A DNA stretch of 64,000 nt from Notospermus geniculatus (Eukaryota; Nemertea; Pilidiophora; Heteronemertea; Lineidae), in NCBI GenBank assembly GCA_002633025.1, contig NMRB01000239.1, forward strand, positions 214,318-278,317, given 5' to 3'. Below the pieces are notes generated by a model. The model saw only the letters and a list, made by a program, of their open reading frames with translations. It did no database searches and was not told the DNA's origin. The position numbers and the translations under genes are program-made. Below, piece by piece: positions 1 to 12,569 of the stretch (its first letter is position 1; each line of letters starts with the position of its first letter).

Positions 1-2391
1 TTGGTTTTCGTCTTTTGAGGAAGCTGAGTTGTGATCCTTCGGAAAACGGAAAAAGCAATGCACTTCCAAACTGCAGGGATTATTTGTTGTGCTGTACAGA
101 ATAATCGCTGCAATGGCACAGCTTCATAGCTTTCTCCATTTTCTCAAGGATCACAACTTAGCGCATAGTCAGTCACACAATGTATATGGCCCACATGTTA
201 TTCTCTTCATATAGTATATTTTATATAATCTTTTATTTTGTACTATGTAATAATTAGTTTGTCTACTTATATATGATCTTATGACTCTGTAGCCCTAACG
301 GGCATGATAGTAGTCAAATAAATTGAAATTGAAATTGAAATTGAAATCAACTCAGATACATGTACATGTATTCCTCAATTCACGAAAACAAACACCCCTT
401 TTGCAAATGTCGATCACTGTGTCAAAATATACACTTTCCATCCTGAATTAAAGGGCCACAATATTGCTGCCTTCCCTCGAGGCATAATACACAAAGAAAC
501 CTTGAAATGCAGCATGACAAGCAAAACTGCAATATTTCATCTCCCTGACATCAAGGTTTTTACATACCATTATTTACAACAGCTTGAAAATCTGGGTCAA
601 ACAATACCGCACTGTTTTGATGATCTTCCGGTGCATCCCCATCCCCCATCAGTTGCAGATTTGTACTTGTTGCAATCAGAGGCAAGTGTGTCAACGACGC
701 AATTATTCAAACTTCGTGGGATTGAACATCCTTTGGACTTCAGTTTGGATTGATGCTGGGCTACTTGCAAACAGATTCATCCCTTCGAAAGTTCTTTTTC
801 ACTTTGGAGATGAGTCGTGCCTGACCACACTTCTCGGATGTCATTTCGTCCATTTTGGTTATCGTCCATCCCAGGCGCGGATCCAAGGGGGGGCAAAGCC
901 GGCCCGTGCCCCCTCTATTTTGTGGAAAATCTTTAAAATTGACCGGGAAATTTTGAAATTTTGAAAAGATGTTAAAATTTGACCGAGGTTTTCCCCGATG
1001 TGCGCTGGCTGTGCCCCCTCTTTCCCATGATTCTGGATCCGCCCCTGCATCCTATCATACACATCATCCTCAAGGCCAGTCATCGTTGGTCACTGGTAGT
1101 AACCCTTCCTGCTGCAAGAACATCCCACATCTCCCAGTGTTTCTGCCAGAGGGTACTTAAGGTAGTATCCTCAAAGGAACCGAAAAGGGCCATTTTCTTT
1201 AATTTCATGGGGATTTTGCTGATTTTGAAGAAATTACTACCCTGAAAAAAATTTCTGGCGGAAACCCTGTCTCCATCGAATGCTGTCTGCAGTTTTGGGT
1301 TTTCCCGTTGCACTGGGTAGTTTCAAGTTCCCGAACCTTGGCGTACCTGTGATTGAAATATGAAGTGGTTGAAATCAAAATACTTTCTCATGGACATTGA
1401 CACTCACTGACGGTCTTGTATTAACATCCTACATCACTGCATGGATAACATTGCTTGCAAGTCCTTGAACCTGGCCAGTTAGGCATGTTAATGGGCCTAC
1501 CTGTAGTAAAGTTGAAATTTGAAACTAAAAAAAAACAGTGTACAATTCATGCTTTTGTCTAAAACGTTCAAGCTGTTTTGGCTTTCTTTTCCAAGCATAG
1601 TAGGCCTAAAGGTTTTTGTACAGGTGATGGTCTCAAGCCCAAGGTCACTTGCTACAGGTTAACTTGGGACACCTGTTTTTCTGATGTAAAGTCTGGAGGC
1701 AAAGGTCTGCAAGGTGTTAAATTGTTTTGTAGTCGAAGGTTTTGTTGTTTGTACCATATTCCATTCATCGTGGTCATCATCCATGGATGCGAAACCAGAG
1801 CTCAGCTCATCCATCACGATAAATTGCATAGATCTTTTGTTGACTTGACCCTTACTGGCATTAATCTCGGTTTATTATCATTGTATTGTTTTGTCCACAG
1901 CAGCTGGTGCGAGACCCTGGAATAGTTAGTTAAATGCGCAATATCGGCTGAAATCATACGACTTTTGCAATTCTGGTTGAATTCTGGACGATTTCTTATT
2001 GTCCCTTTTCTGACGGTGTATCCTGTTCTCCGTCTTTCCGTTGTTTGTAAACAAAAAACGCGTCTGATCATTTGCGTGTTGTACATTTTGAAAACAGTGA
2101 GTCAAAGTTGCACCAACTGGAGTTGGAGATATCCAGGTTGTTGAATTAATGTGATTTCAAATCATAATTGCCAGTGCTTTATCCAGTGGAGTTGTCAGGC
2201 ACATGTGAAAATTCGTGACTTTGTTTACAGTTTATATCTTCAAGTTCACGGACTAGATTCAGATCCAAAACTGTGTCAAGGTACCACTTTTAACGATCTT
2301 TGGATTTGACACTCTTCGAAATCCAAATTTACAGTGCGAAATACTCAAGGACATTTGCTTACTTGCTACGATTGAATAAAGAAGTGTAAGA
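1..2391. other. Upstream non-coding region, mostly unassigned
   Basis: I see no convincing exon here. Open frames are short, overlap on both strands and lack family motifs. At about 180-346 an AT-rich stretch ends in a run of TTGAAA-type pentamer/hexamer repeats, which resembles the 3' tail of a non-LTR retrotransposon (low confidence). A TIR element at 872-1047 is listed separately. The last few hundred bases before 2392 could be promoter or 5'UTR of the exon starting there, but no core promoter motif stands out. Confidence 0.5.
872..1047. mobile_element. Short TIR element (hAT-like MITE)
   Basis: The left end reads CAGGCGCGGATCCA and the right end TGGATCCGCCCCTG, which are imperfect inverted repeats around about 150 bp of unrelated sequence. 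CAGGGGCGGATCC-like ends are typical of non-autonomous hAT elements. A 5-bp CATCC occurs on both outer sides, so a full 8-bp target duplication is not clear. It encodes no protein; the frames that cross it are fortuitous. Confidence 0.55.
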
Positions 2392-2538
2392 ATGTCGGGC
2401 CAAACACGACGGAGAAGCAGTCTGGCCGATCTCGCCCACTCGGTCCTGGACCGGACAAGGCGTCGCTCATCGGGGTACATGAGGGCCGTGGACTTGGAAT
2501 CCACCCTCGATTTGATCTCCTCCAGGGAGTCGGACGTG
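2392..2538 (+). CDS. Candidate first coding exon, possibly of the SLC6 transporter
   Basis: An ATG opens a 49-codon frame that ends exactly at a strong splice donor (GTG then GTGAGT), in phase 0. The peptide is hydrophilic and has two RRRSS motifs, which fit basophilic kinase sites, and then an acidic, leucine-containing stretch. This composition suits a cytoplasmic N-terminus such as that of an SLC6 transporter. The nearest recognised gene downstream on this strand is that transporter, which lacks its N-terminus. I recognise no family in this exon. It could belong to another gene, or be a chance frame; the link to SLC6 is inference only. Confidence 0.35.
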
Positions 2539-2762
2539 GTGAGTATCTCCTCCTTTGCACGATGTGAGCCACGGCATGACTGGCCAACAGGTGCAGATTT
2601 GCAACCTTGACCGTTGGCCAGTGCAGTTTCTTCGCCGACGGCATTGGCCGAGTCCGGGTGCATGGATGTGCACTTCAGTGCAGGATCACTGCATTTGCAT
2701 TGCATGACCATAGGAGCTAAAACAATGAAAACTCACTTGGAGTAGTGCCTTGGTTGCAAAAC

Positions 2763-2958
2763 GTGACCAAATCTGGCAAAAGGAGGCGCAAGTCGCAACC
2801 GCGGAAAGGGTTGACGGCCTTACAAACAATAACTGAAATGTGGTACACATCTCTGCAGGTTGACAAAAGTCATGGACAGCATTCCCCATTGATAGTAGTT
2901 GAGTAAACTGATGATCAGGGATCATCACCTGTGACTTGCGGCTACTAGATCGGGTCAC
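2763..2958 (+). mobile_element. GTGACC-TIR MITE, copy 1
   Basis: It begins GTGACC and ends GGGTCAC. The same roughly 195-bp unit recurs at 23974-24165 (reverse), 61320-61511 and 63350-63536. Shared internal blocks include CTCTGCAGGTTGACAA and GTTGAGTAAACTGATGA. The TIR continues inward as AGGCGC and GCGCCTGCTTTT in the best copy. It is non-coding. Confidence 0.7.
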
Positions 2959-3499
2959 ATCGGTGCAACTGGTGACAACTTTGGCACATCGCGAATCCAA
3001 TCCAAAAACTGGATTGTAAAACCACCCGCGAATCATTCGCAAACTGACCGGCATTGTTTAGAAACATCCAAATCAACCAGGCCATGGCCAGGCCTACTAC
3101 TTCAGCTGATCACTGTGATGGGCTCAGGCCTGATCAGCAGAAAAATTTCCAATAGGGTGGACAAGCAACCAGAAATTTTTATTGGTTGACCTCCACTTGA
3201 CCCACTGTCACTCAGTCAGTGAGACCACAACATGATGGAAACTTCCCGATGCTTATATAACGTGTATTGATGATTTCATTTTGTATTGGTATTTAGCAAC
3301 CAACCCTTGAAAGACTTTGCAGTATTATTTTTTTCTGGCATGTGCAAAAGTGGTACATTAAAGCATCATTACTTTCATTGGAAGGAAACGTACATTATAC
3401 AAACCGGTACCAGAAAAAGGGTATTTTTGAGGATTCATGACTCTTATCTACACACCTCTAGCAAAGATGGTAAGTTCATGCCCTAAAACCTACATGTAA

Positions 3500-3720
3500 C
3501 CAGTCCCAAACCTTTCTTACCCCAAGAGTCAGTGCGTTCTAAGTTGACTGGTGTCTTCTCCTCCCCTATGGCTAAAGCACAGTGAAAGGATGGGGAACCA
3601 GTCAACTTACAGATCCACAAGTCCTACAAGTTGACTGGTTTCATCTCCCATCCCTATGGTTACAGAGTGATAGGATAGGGAACCAGTCAACTTGCAGATC
3701 TGTGAGAATAAGTGGAAAGA
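3500..3720. repeat. Duplicated short unit with ACCAGTCAACTT motif
   Basis: Two diverged copies of about 90 bp lie side by side. Each runs from AAGTTGACTGG through CCCTATGG to GGGAACCAGTCAACTT, so each unit is also an imperfect inverted repeat (AAGTTGACTGG against CCAGTCAACTT). It is probably a small foldback element that has duplicated. No gene is visible. Confidence 0.5.
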
Positions 3721-5013
3721 GCATTGAAATATGGTAAAGCGAATAGTTGTCAAGACAAGCCTGGTGGCGACCGGGTTCACGAAGTGACGTTCAGATCATG
3801 AGACTGCAGTTAGTTGCTGGGGGAATAGATGTTTGNAAACAAAAGTGTCGATTTCTCGAAAAAACGCGAATAATATGTAAATTCTACTATAAGAGACATA
3901 ACTTGGCGTTACATTACACTTATTAGTGAAATTTCGTGCCAGTTGGTGCTATATTAAGTGAATAAACCCGTGTGACAAGAAATGATGTGGCACGAAAATA
4001 ACGTCACTTCGTGAACAAAAAATGGTAATTTCGGATGTTGTCTAGGCCTATATGCAATACTCACGGTGCAGGACAGATTCCAACACAGAGCACAAAAAAC
4101 GGCACACAAAATGATAGTAAAACGTCGTCTCCGAATTTTGCAAATTTTCGGCCCGAGCTGGGGTCTTCCTTGGGCACTTTCTAGTGGAAATCCCAAAAGT
4201 GAATCAAGACAAATTCCCATGCCACCAGTTATGTACGTACGTTGTTCCCATTTGAAAGTGGAAGTATTGGGAAATTTGGATCTGATACCAATCTTGATAC
4301 TAGAAGGATACAAGGTATAGGGGTAGTACCGGAAACGAAATCATTAATAGGCCCCATGCCAATTTAATATTTCCTCATTAATATTTTTAGATGACAGAAA
4401 ATGATTTATATAGTTGTTTAGTCCACACTCGATCCTATCACAAGTAGGCCTAATTAACATTTGGGATACCAGGGTACAAAATCATTCATCATGGCAGGGT
4501 TTTTTTTTGTAAAATTTGTACTTGTAGATAATGCCAGGAGTTGATTAGCATTGATTTATAGTAGCCATTTTATGATGCCTTATCAACTACTCACGATTCA
4601 TTCAGTGATGGCTGGAACTTGAGAATACTGTAAGTTGTTGCGTTCCTGTCTGTTTACCAGCGTTGGAGGCCTCCGGCTCTATAATAATAGCAAGATGCCA
4701 ATTTATGACAAAAGTTACATAATTGAGAAGCTGCTGTGGTTCCCAATCACGATACATCTTTGTTGTGAAATGCTAATATGGGTTGTGAAAAAGATATGGG
4801 ATTGGTGTAAAATACGGATTCTGGAGATCCGTGAGCGCTGTTGTCCAGTGCGTTGTGGGCTGTACGGAATGTACAATCGATCACAGGAAGACAAGCCACG
4901 CCACATCCGAACACAGGTGAGGCAATTTCTGATGATACCTCGGTATCCTTTCCTCTGTTTTGATACTGACTGGGCAGTCTGTGCAACAAACAGCGCCATC
5001 TGAATTCTGCATT
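3721..5013. other. Non-coding stretch, one dispersed repeat fragment
   Basis: No exon is recognised. Around 4100-4200 there is a block (CGTCTCCGAATTTTGCAAA followed by a CACTTTCTAGTGGAAATCCC motif) that also occurs near 49245-49290 and, in reverse, near 52340-52440. It is therefore a dispersed repeat. One ambiguous base lies at 3836. Confidence 0.45.
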
Positions 5014-5199
5014 GAAGCCAGCAGCACACCAGGCGATATCGCAAACAATCTGATCGCCAGCGAGCAAAATCGGCTGTTGACGCCAGGTGTGCGCTGAAAT
5101 CCTCTCGCAAGCAACAATACCAAAACCAACATCGCCTAGTCTGCGGTGGCTGGTGAGAAGATTGTTGCGATATCGCCTGGTGTGCTGAACTGGCTTTAA
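5014..5199 (+). mobile_element. GATATCGC-type MITE with long TIRs, copy 1
   Basis: It starts AAGCCAGCAGCACACCAGG then CGATATCGCAA, and ends TTGCGATATCGCC then TGGTGTGCTGAACTGGCTTT. These are near-perfect inverted repeats of about 35 bp. Related copies are at 41862-42065, 59143-59370 and 63579-63805. Internal shared words are ATCGCCAGCGAGCAAAATCG and TCTGCGGTGGCTGG. It is non-coding. Confidence 0.75.
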
Positions 5200-7599
5200 G
5201 GAACGAGCCTCGGCAGAGATTTTTGTGTCGCGTTTGAGGGTGCCAGTAAATTGACTAGAAAATGACAAATTTATTGAGTTGAAGAGCCGAGCTTTGAATA
5301 CAGCAGCATGGCTCTGCAGACCATCCAGGGACACCCTGGTGTTCAGACTTGCCACCAGTGTGACTGACGAAAACTGATGGGAGCTCGGTATGCTCCAGGC
5401 AGAAACTTACACTGTCAAACAGCCCCCCCCCCCATATCAAAATGAAGAGGGATTCCACCAGAGATTGAACCCTGTCCTCGGACGTGAGAGGTGCTGATGT
5501 TGGCACTTGCCACTCTGACCACGCCCAACCAGGATGTTGGTGCAGCTATTTCGAACTCCACTTGTAAAATTAATGTATCATGGTATAGGCCTATCAACAT
5601 TGTTTCTCCATAATCATGATTTGTGTTAAACTGTGTAGTTTACAGAACAAAACCTACCCAGTCACAAATTAGATGTGGCATTCATTCATGTCATTACACA
5701 GTGCATTCATTCTCCTACCCATCGGTAAACGATAAACTCGACGAGTGACGCATGCTTCTTCCCACCTCTGATGTTGCCTAGTGACCGAGGACATCAGAAT
5801 TATCGATGTAGCCACTGCTAGCATAATTCTGCTATGTTTTAGTGTAAGCGTAATCATCGTTGACGGTGGAGGTGGATATATTTTTGAGTGATTTCAGTAA
5901 AATTTGACCTTGTGGAGTCTCTTCAAATTCTCATCTGGATCTTCTCGGTGCTGAAGTTACGAAACAGCTCATTGCAAAAGCACGCCGCGGAATAGCAATC
6001 TTTTTCTTGGACTCATTCTTTACTTGGATCTGCTCAATTTTGCTTCGTGAATCAGATCAGAAAGTGTTGAACTTGCTCACTCGTTACGAATCACTCGTTT
6101 TCTTTCGGATTGCATTCTTCGCTCAGGTATTTCGTTTCAAAATCCCATCAGCCATAGCATTCTGAATCATACTCGATAGTCGCTGCAAGGATCTAACCGT
6201 GGTATCTGCGTCTGTTGTCTCGCCGACACGAGGAAGTATTGATCGGATCTGACGGCCTCTGCCAATACATCTTGAGATTCTATCGTAATTCTATTCGAAA
6301 AAGATTCGGGATATATTCATCTGATTTCCCTCAACTCAACGTTTCCCTCGCCATCGCCTTCGATATCTCCTATAGCCAACGATTTTGACGACTGCAACGC
6401 TGAGGTCAGTACATGCAGGTTACCTATACCTGTTTGCTACATTCTTACCGGCTGAAAATAGCAGTGGAAATTTCCATTCATTTTCCTCGTCAGCGCTAGT
6501 GCAGCATACCTTGGACGCGAGTCAAGCGTTTCCTGTAGCAAAGCCAAGTTCTGAGGCAGTAATCTACCTCTAGACTTTCAAATTGGACGTAACTAAACTT
6601 CTAAAATACATCATTTCTTGCTGAAAGGTCGGGGTGCGTTTCTGCTCAGGAACTTGTGAATTCTGAGGTTGGAACGGTGCCAAAAACACATTGTTTTGTT
6701 GGATCATTGCCAAAAACGGGATTAGGTACCAATTGATGTGTGGTTTTGAAAGCATCTTTGTTTTGCAATACTGTACCGCTGATCAGCAAGATTGAGCCGA
6801 CTTTTATTGGTTTTCCAGTTATGCAAGGATAAATTATGGAAATTACAGTAGGAGTTTGAGCTTTGTATTTTTGGTGTACCCTCTGGTTATTCGGAAGTTC
6901 AATATCGCGCCTTCGCCTGAAATCATGATATCGGAATACTCATTGTGACACGTCTGACGATATTTTCTGTATTTAGCTGATTTTGCAACTTGTGATGAAA
7001 GAATCCAAATTGGAGTATTAATTGTCTGTCCAAAGCTGTCGTGATACGATTTGGTAAGTTACAGAAATTGTAATAGTAACTCATATAGGAAGAGACCAGT
7101 GTACCTAATCTGCAGAACAAAACATCAAAATTCAAGGACATTATTTATCGGTATGTACTTTGCTGACGGTATTTGAGACTTGCAGCCTTTGGAATTTGAT
7201 CAGAATTCCTAGATTATCATTCACGCAACTGCTTCATTCACGCAACTGGTCAGCAGTGTTCAGCATCTCGTGAAACGAACGTCTGGCGTAGAAGGGTGGA
7301 ACAGAAAGACCTCTGGCAGTCTACTGATTGTAGGGACAGGACAATCTGCCATAAGAGATTTTGACTTCTTCCAGCAACACAGCCACACGTTGTGCTCTTT
7401 CTTGAGCTCTTTCTTGCGGTTGTAGAGCTCTTTCTTGAGATTATGACAATCACACTGCTGTGCTGAAGCTCGTCGTCTAATCTGCGTCTGATCACCGTTC
7501 TGTCGGTCGCCATCTTCATAATTGGATTCTGTGACTCAGTCGCATTTTGATTCTATCGTCTTCTCCGTCGTTCCAACGTACGACTTGACGACGGTCATC
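5200..7599. other. Non-coding stretch without recognised gene
   Basis: Only short frames without family motifs are seen. A poly-C run lies near 5425. Sequence around 5940-6380 is richer in CG dinucleotides than its surroundings and could be regulatory, but I see no defining motif. Confidence 0.35.
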
Positions 7600-7698
7600 A
7601 TGATGCCAAATGTCATGGCGGAGAAGCCGCGGATTGTTGACGGTGTGGTAGCTGAACAATATCAGTGGATGCTGGAGCGTGGAGCAATTCCTCACAAG
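7600..7698 (+). CDS. Candidate alternative first exon
   Basis: Two adjacent ATGs open a 33-codon frame with a further in-frame ATG in a good context (GTCATGGCGGAG). It ends AAG then GTAAAC, a usable donor in phase 0. The peptide contains KPRIVDGVVAEQYQWMLERG and ends in PHK. The surrounding 250 bases have several CG dinucleotides, which fits a transcription start. It could be an alternative start of the SLC6 gene, which begins far downstream. No homology is recognised, so this is tentative. Confidence 0.3.
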
Positions 7699-7718
7699 GT
7701 AAACTAGTTAATGATGTA

Positions 7719-8517
7719 CAGTGGAACCTCGGTAAGGGGACCACCCAAGGGACTGGAGCAAGTGGTCCACTTAGGTGAGGTGGTCCTGTTACCGAAATTG
7801 TCAGACCAAATATGAAATATATGACAGTGTATTCTTGCCAAAACTTAAATAACACTGTTTAGATTATCTCATCTTCTCACATGTCATGAAATACTAAGAC
7901 TAAAGGGCAGTGCTTAAATTGACTCCCATCTTCTCACATGTCATGTGAAATAAGATGAAAGGGCACCGCTTGAATTCATCTCATCTTCTCACACTTTGGA
8001 TGTCATGGAATAAGATTTTCTACTACCCTCTGTACAATTCCATGTCAGTAACACCAACAAACTGTTATGATGCACACCAATTAACCACATTGTGTTCCTT
8101 CATGTGTGATCAAGGTGTTATTGTCAAACTGTTTGTCACCTTTGCAAGCCTACAACTGCACACATACAGTACCCAGAATGTAACAAAATTCTTAAATTGA
8201 GTGTGTAACTGAAGGTCAATACTAAAGTGATTATTATTCTATTGAATCAAACCAGAAAATATGAAATATACATCATTGCAGCAGGTAGTTACTCAGTTCA
8301 GATGTCTTTCTGTTTACGGTCACTGGTCCACTTAGGTGGTGAATTTTGGTCTTTGGGACTGCCAATTTGAGTGGTCCTGGTCCGGATACCGAGGTGGTCC
8401 TGTTACCGAGGTCATGTTAATGGAAATTAATGATAAGATAATCGGGACTGGACTAAAGTGGTCCACTCAGGTGAGGTGGTCCCGTTACCGAGGTGGTCCC
8501 CAACCGAGGTTCCACTG
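7719..8517. mobile_element. Tc1/mariner-type non-autonomous element (CAGTGGAACCTCGG ends)
   Basis: The left end is CAGTGGAACCTCGGTAAGGG and the right end CCCCAACCGAGGTTCCACTG. Both are flanked by TA (7717-7718 and 8518-8519), as expected for a Tc1/mariner superfamily target site duplication. Inside are further GGTGGTCC/GGACCACC repeats near both ends. The central 400 bp is AT-rich with no transposase. This end sequence is typical of widespread pogo/Tigger-like MITEs. Confidence 0.75.
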
Positions 8518-8739
8518 TATGTGTCGTTTTGTTGGAAATACCTGATCTGTGCTAGAAGTCTCCTTCAATGTCAAAACCTGACTTCGTTCGGCCGGTTCTG
8601 CAGCAAGTGCTCATGTCACTTCGTGCTTCGTTTAGGACTTGGAGGGACCGGTGAGCTGTGTTCCCATGTTCCCTGCTGGTCCTGAACTTAAGGAGCCTGC
8701 CCATAAAAGGACAACATTAGACATCCCACAAGACAAGGG

Positions 8740-9060
8740 CCTACCTCAGGGTTTCCGCCAGGATTGTCAAGGAGGGGGGGAGAAAAAAAAATTTCAAATT
8801 TTTTTTTTTTCGAAAAAAAATTTTTTTTTTTCAAAAATTTTTTTTGGGAGTTTTTTGGTTAAAAATGGCCTCCAGAGTCATTTTTTACACTCCAAAATGC
8901 AAAATTAGTCTTCCTTCTGCATGAAAATTGCATTTGAAATGTGACAAATTAAAGAAAAACACTAGGCCTCACTGAAGTGAAAATAGTGATATTTGAAAAA
9001 GGTTAGTCTGCAAACTTGAGGGGGGGATATCCCCTCCTTGAAATTTTGGCGGAAACACTG
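8740..9060. other. Low-complexity A/T stretch within a degraded repeat
   Basis: Long runs of A and T (8780-8845) lie between GGTTTCCGCCAGGATTG and an inverted-looking AATTTTGGCGGAAACACTG near 9040-9059. TTTCCGCC against GGCGGAAA suggests an old foldback or MITE of about 310 bp. No coding potential. Confidence 0.4.
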
Positions 9061-9198
9061 TACCTCCAATCCTTTGAAAATGTGCGAATTGCCAAAGTGA
9101 ACGATTTGATACAAGTTTGGACAAGGCCCCACTAGTAGTAGGCCTACCCCCTTCCCCTGCACTTCTGACAAGGGCTTACCCTCCAGTTCTTTGAAAAT

Positions 9199-9675
9199 AG
9201 TTGCGCTTCCACTACAAAAAAAGCCGGTATTTGTCCGCTCTTATTCTGCTTCCATTACAGAATAGCCGTGTTTAATAAGTCCGGTTCTATTAAGTGCGGA
9301 TCTATTTAGTTCGAGTTGCGCTTCCACTACAAAAAAGCCGGTATTTGTCCGCTCTTATTCTGCTTCCATTACAGAATTGCCGGGTTTAAAAAGTCCGGTT
9401 CTATTAAGTGCGGATCTATTTAGTTTGGATAGGNATAGCATAGCCGATCATACTCCGAATCTAGATGCGGATAAATTTTGTAGTGGAATGGCAATAACAC
9501 CGGATCTATTTGTAGTATTATGCTCGGCTACAGGTGGCTCCACGGTCGCTTGCGACTGTGCATGACCTATCCAAACTAAATAGATCCGCACTTAATAGAA
9601 CCGGACTTATTAAACCCGGCAATTCTGTAATGGAAGCAGAACAATACCGGCTTTTTTTGTAGTGGAAGCGCAACT
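9199..9675. mobile_element. Foldback element with 120-bp arms plus an extra half copy
   Basis: The arm AGTTGCGCTTCCACTAC, running on through AAGCCGG, GCGGATCTATTTAGTTTGG and ATAGG, starts at 9314. Its reverse complement ends at 9675, leaving a loop of about 110 bp around the ambiguous base at 9434. A further direct copy of the left arm lies just before it (9199-9313). So the locus is arm, arm, loop, inverted arm. It has no coding capacity and is best read as a nested or partly duplicated MITE. Confidence 0.7.
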
Positions 9676-10365
9676 ATTATCACCAAAGTAAACGCTTGTA
9701 ACGAGTTTGGACTCGGTCTTTTTTATAGACCCCCCCCCCCCAGCACTTTTGACGAAGTTTGTGTCTGCACCGTAAGGCATTGGACTTGAATCATCCCGTT
9801 TACCAAAAATTTTGTGGTGTTGTTGTTGGATGACACTTGATAACTGCACTGCGTGAACCTACGCCCTCTGGTATGGCAAGAATGCTTCAGGACTAAACTG
9901 CTGTGGTATTGTAATGGCAAAGGAGACTGGGCTGCTGTGGTTGAAGTGCGGAATCTGGGTCACGAGGTCAATGAGGCAAAAAGCAGCAAAAACGACAGGG
10001 ACTTCTTCACCCCAACCCACTTGAGTGGTGGTATTTTGATGGGTGTTTCCATGACCTCCCCTATGTATACGAGGCCAGGCGGCAGTGATATCAAAAAGAA
10101 TGATGTCTGCATTCCTATGTTCTGTGCAGATGTAGGGCAAGTGTACAGCTAGGGCGATGTTTATAGGCCTATATATCAGTTCAGTATGTCTTCGGGTGTT
10201 GGCGCAGTTCCTTGGTTAGCCTGTATGTCACGCTCGAGGGCCCGTTGTTGCAAGGCCTGGAATGTGCCGATGCGAGTTGGGTAGGTTTGTTTTCTCCTGG
10301 GTTCAGTTTGGCAATGATGCAACAAGTAGAGAAATGGATTGGATTGTATCATATTTTCCCATCAT

Positions 10366-10535
10366 TGCCGAAGCCATAGCATTATTGGCCCTGGTACTAG
10401 GCCCTCTCAAGCTACCGCCACCAGTACTCGTTTTCCTCAGTTGGATGGGGTCTTTACCTGTCGTTACAAAGGCACAAGGTACAATGCACCACGGCTTACT
10501 CTCCCATGTGACGGACAAAAGAGCTACGGATGATG
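10366..10535 (-). repeat. tRNA-derived SINE fragment (S1 family), body only
   Basis: Read on the minus strand this matches the body of the SINE at 25011-25270: the words for CACATGGGA, TTGTGCCTTTG, GACCCCATCC and the terminal GGGCCAATAATGCTATGGCT. The tRNA-like head is missing. A chance frame crosses it on each strand. Confidence 0.65.
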
Positions 10536-10855
10536 CCATTGCCGAGATTAGAACCAGGACCTGCTGCTTTCTAAGCGTATAAAAGGAAATCATTTGAGTG
10601 TTGGTGTATTTGCACTTGCAGAGTCCATGGGTGCACTTCTACCTGTGGGAAAAGGTCATTCACTGTCATTGGACTCTGAACCAAATCCCAGTGGGTCGTC
10701 CACCAAAAGTGACCGCTGTCAGCGGATACAAAGTCAAAGGTGCAGTTTGCAAGCACCTGTGCTGTGCTACTCCGTCCTTAACTGTTGAAGTACCTGTTAT
10801 GGTCAGGATTTGGCCAAAGCGCAGAAAATCAAGTGCCAGTAAACAGTTCAAAGTA

Positions 10856-12011
10856 CAGTCAGACTTTGTTAATCCGAACTGCGTTAATCCGGAAACCTCG
10901 CCATCCGAACATCAGTACATTGGGGACAAATTTCCGCCATGCATTTTCCCCCTCTTATCCGGAAACCCCGCTATCCGGATCCGGACAGTGTTATTGCGGA
11001 ACAAAAGTGCAAATTCCCTTTAAAATTGTCCGTATAATCCGGACTAAGCTAGGCCTTTTCAACCGACCAACCGAACCCAAGCCTCGCCGCCCGTCAGCGT
11101 GGGTCGACCTGCCAAACTAGGCTAAGTGTGAATTGTCGGTAATCGCGAACGGCCCCGAGAAAATTAGCCAGCTTGTTGATACAAGTAGGTCTAATTACGA
11201 TTGATGGTCAGGAACTGCTGACACCTGATTAATTAATGTCCTGTTCATCCTTTGTCACAGTCTGCCGTAGGCCTAACATGAACAAACTCAACCAGACATT
11301 GTTGACCTGTTGACACGTGGCCTGCCGACATGGCCGATGCTGATCAGCTGATTGCATTGCAATTTGCGATATCTTTGTTTTGTTGACGACGCTCATCGTC
11401 TATGACGTTAATCATGAGGTACCACAGCAACAATTAAAGACTTCATTTCTAGAACAGCATCCGAACCTTCCCAACGTATCCGAACATCTTGATGCAACTT
11501 TGGCTGTACAACAAACGCTTAATTCATTCCGGAGACAGTGCCTGGTTCAGCATACGCTGGAGGATTTCTTCAAGAAGTAGGCCTAGATCGACGGCACTGG
11601 TACATCATGAGGCCGATTGAGCGCCATCTGTCTGAAAATTCACACATGATGCTGTGATGTGAACTGCCTGACTACTTTGCCGTTGGCACTGTCCCAAAAG
11701 ATTTCGTCTCGTGTCCGTTGTGTATTTTTATCATAACTGTGCATTATTTATGATACTAATCGGTTGTAAATAGGCTAAAATATTTTTATTATATTTCTTT
11801 TGTTTGTTGACTTTATTTCTAATCTGGCTACCGGTACACCAGTGAAGTTTGGTTAGGCCTTCCATCAGCTTGGCGATCGTCGAGTCGATCATCCGTCGTC
11901 ATGGTGACCCAATTTCACTCCAGTCAATGTCGAATTCGGTAATCCGGAAACTTCGCTAATCCGAACTTGGAACCCAGGAACAAACAGGTTCGGACTAACG
12001 AGGTCTGACTG
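10856..12011 (+). mobile_element. pogo/Tigger-like DNA transposon relic
   Basis: The ends are inverted: CAGTCAGACTTTGTTAATCC at left, and the complement of CAGTCAGACCTCGTTAGTCC at right. Both are bordered by TA (10854-10855 and 12012-12013). A second pair of AATCCGGAAAC words lies inside each end. At 1.16 kb it is too short for a full transposase. A remnant of the C-terminal coding region is visible (see 11380-11580). TA target and CAGT-type ends place it in the Tc1/mariner superfamily, pogo branch. Confidence 0.75.
11380..11580 (+). pseudogene. Remnant of pogo/Tigger transposase C-terminus
   Basis: The frame ends at a stop after a segment that includes LAVQQTLNSFRRQCLVQHT and then LEDFFKK. 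A paired-helix C-terminal tail with a (V/L)R(R/K)-type motif near the stop is what I know from Tigger-like transposases. No DDE catalytic block is found upstream inside the TIR-bounded element, so this is a decayed internal-deletion copy. It depends on the surrounding TIRs for its assignment. Confidence 0.45.
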
Positions 12012-12376
12012 TACCATTGATTTCGAAGTTGGAGGACTTCTCAAGATGTTGGACTTTCCGTCCCGAAATGTTGCCTAATAACTTGGTCAGTCTAAAGGCC
12101 TACCTTGTGCCTTTCACGCTGCATCCGGCAATAAAGCCTCTGTTACTTTCTGATGCACTGCCCCCATACTATAACCCTTTACACTCGCCCGGTTGAAGCG
12201 TGCCGAGCTTGACACGGACCGAACCTATTTTGAAATTCAAGTGAGACAGGCCCGTCACTGCCATTTGGCACCAGGACAAGTTGGCTCAACCTGTTTACAT
12301 TTGGCAAAATTGTACCGAACCCGTCTTAAACCGTGCTCGGTCTGGACTGTGCACGGTGAAAATTCGGTAGTGCAAA

Positions 12377-12569
12377 GGCGCCGCTCCACATGACAGTTTT
12401 CTATCGAAAGTTTGCTGTCAGATAGTCAATTATTGCTGTCAGACAGCAATAATTGCTGTCATACAGTACTGTATGACAGCAAGCAATTATTGCTGTCTGA
12501 CAGCAATAATTGACTACTAGTATCTGACAGCAAACTTTCGATAGAAAACTGTCACGTGGAGCAGCGCTT
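12377..12569. repeat. Near-perfect 190-bp palindrome (CCGCTCCACGTGA family)
   Basis: The left arm starts GGCGCCGCTCCACATGACAG and the right arm ends CTGTCACGTGGAGCAGCGCT. The arms pair almost to the centre (ACAGTACTGT) through CAATTATTGCTGTC blocks. The same terminal words bound elements at 36159-36322 and near 30540. This is a foldback MITE. Confidence 0.75.

Noticed and set aside
4747-5355. 202-residue minus-strand frame
   Set aside because: It crosses the GATATCGC MITE, overlaps several other open frames on both strands, and shows no family motif or splice support.
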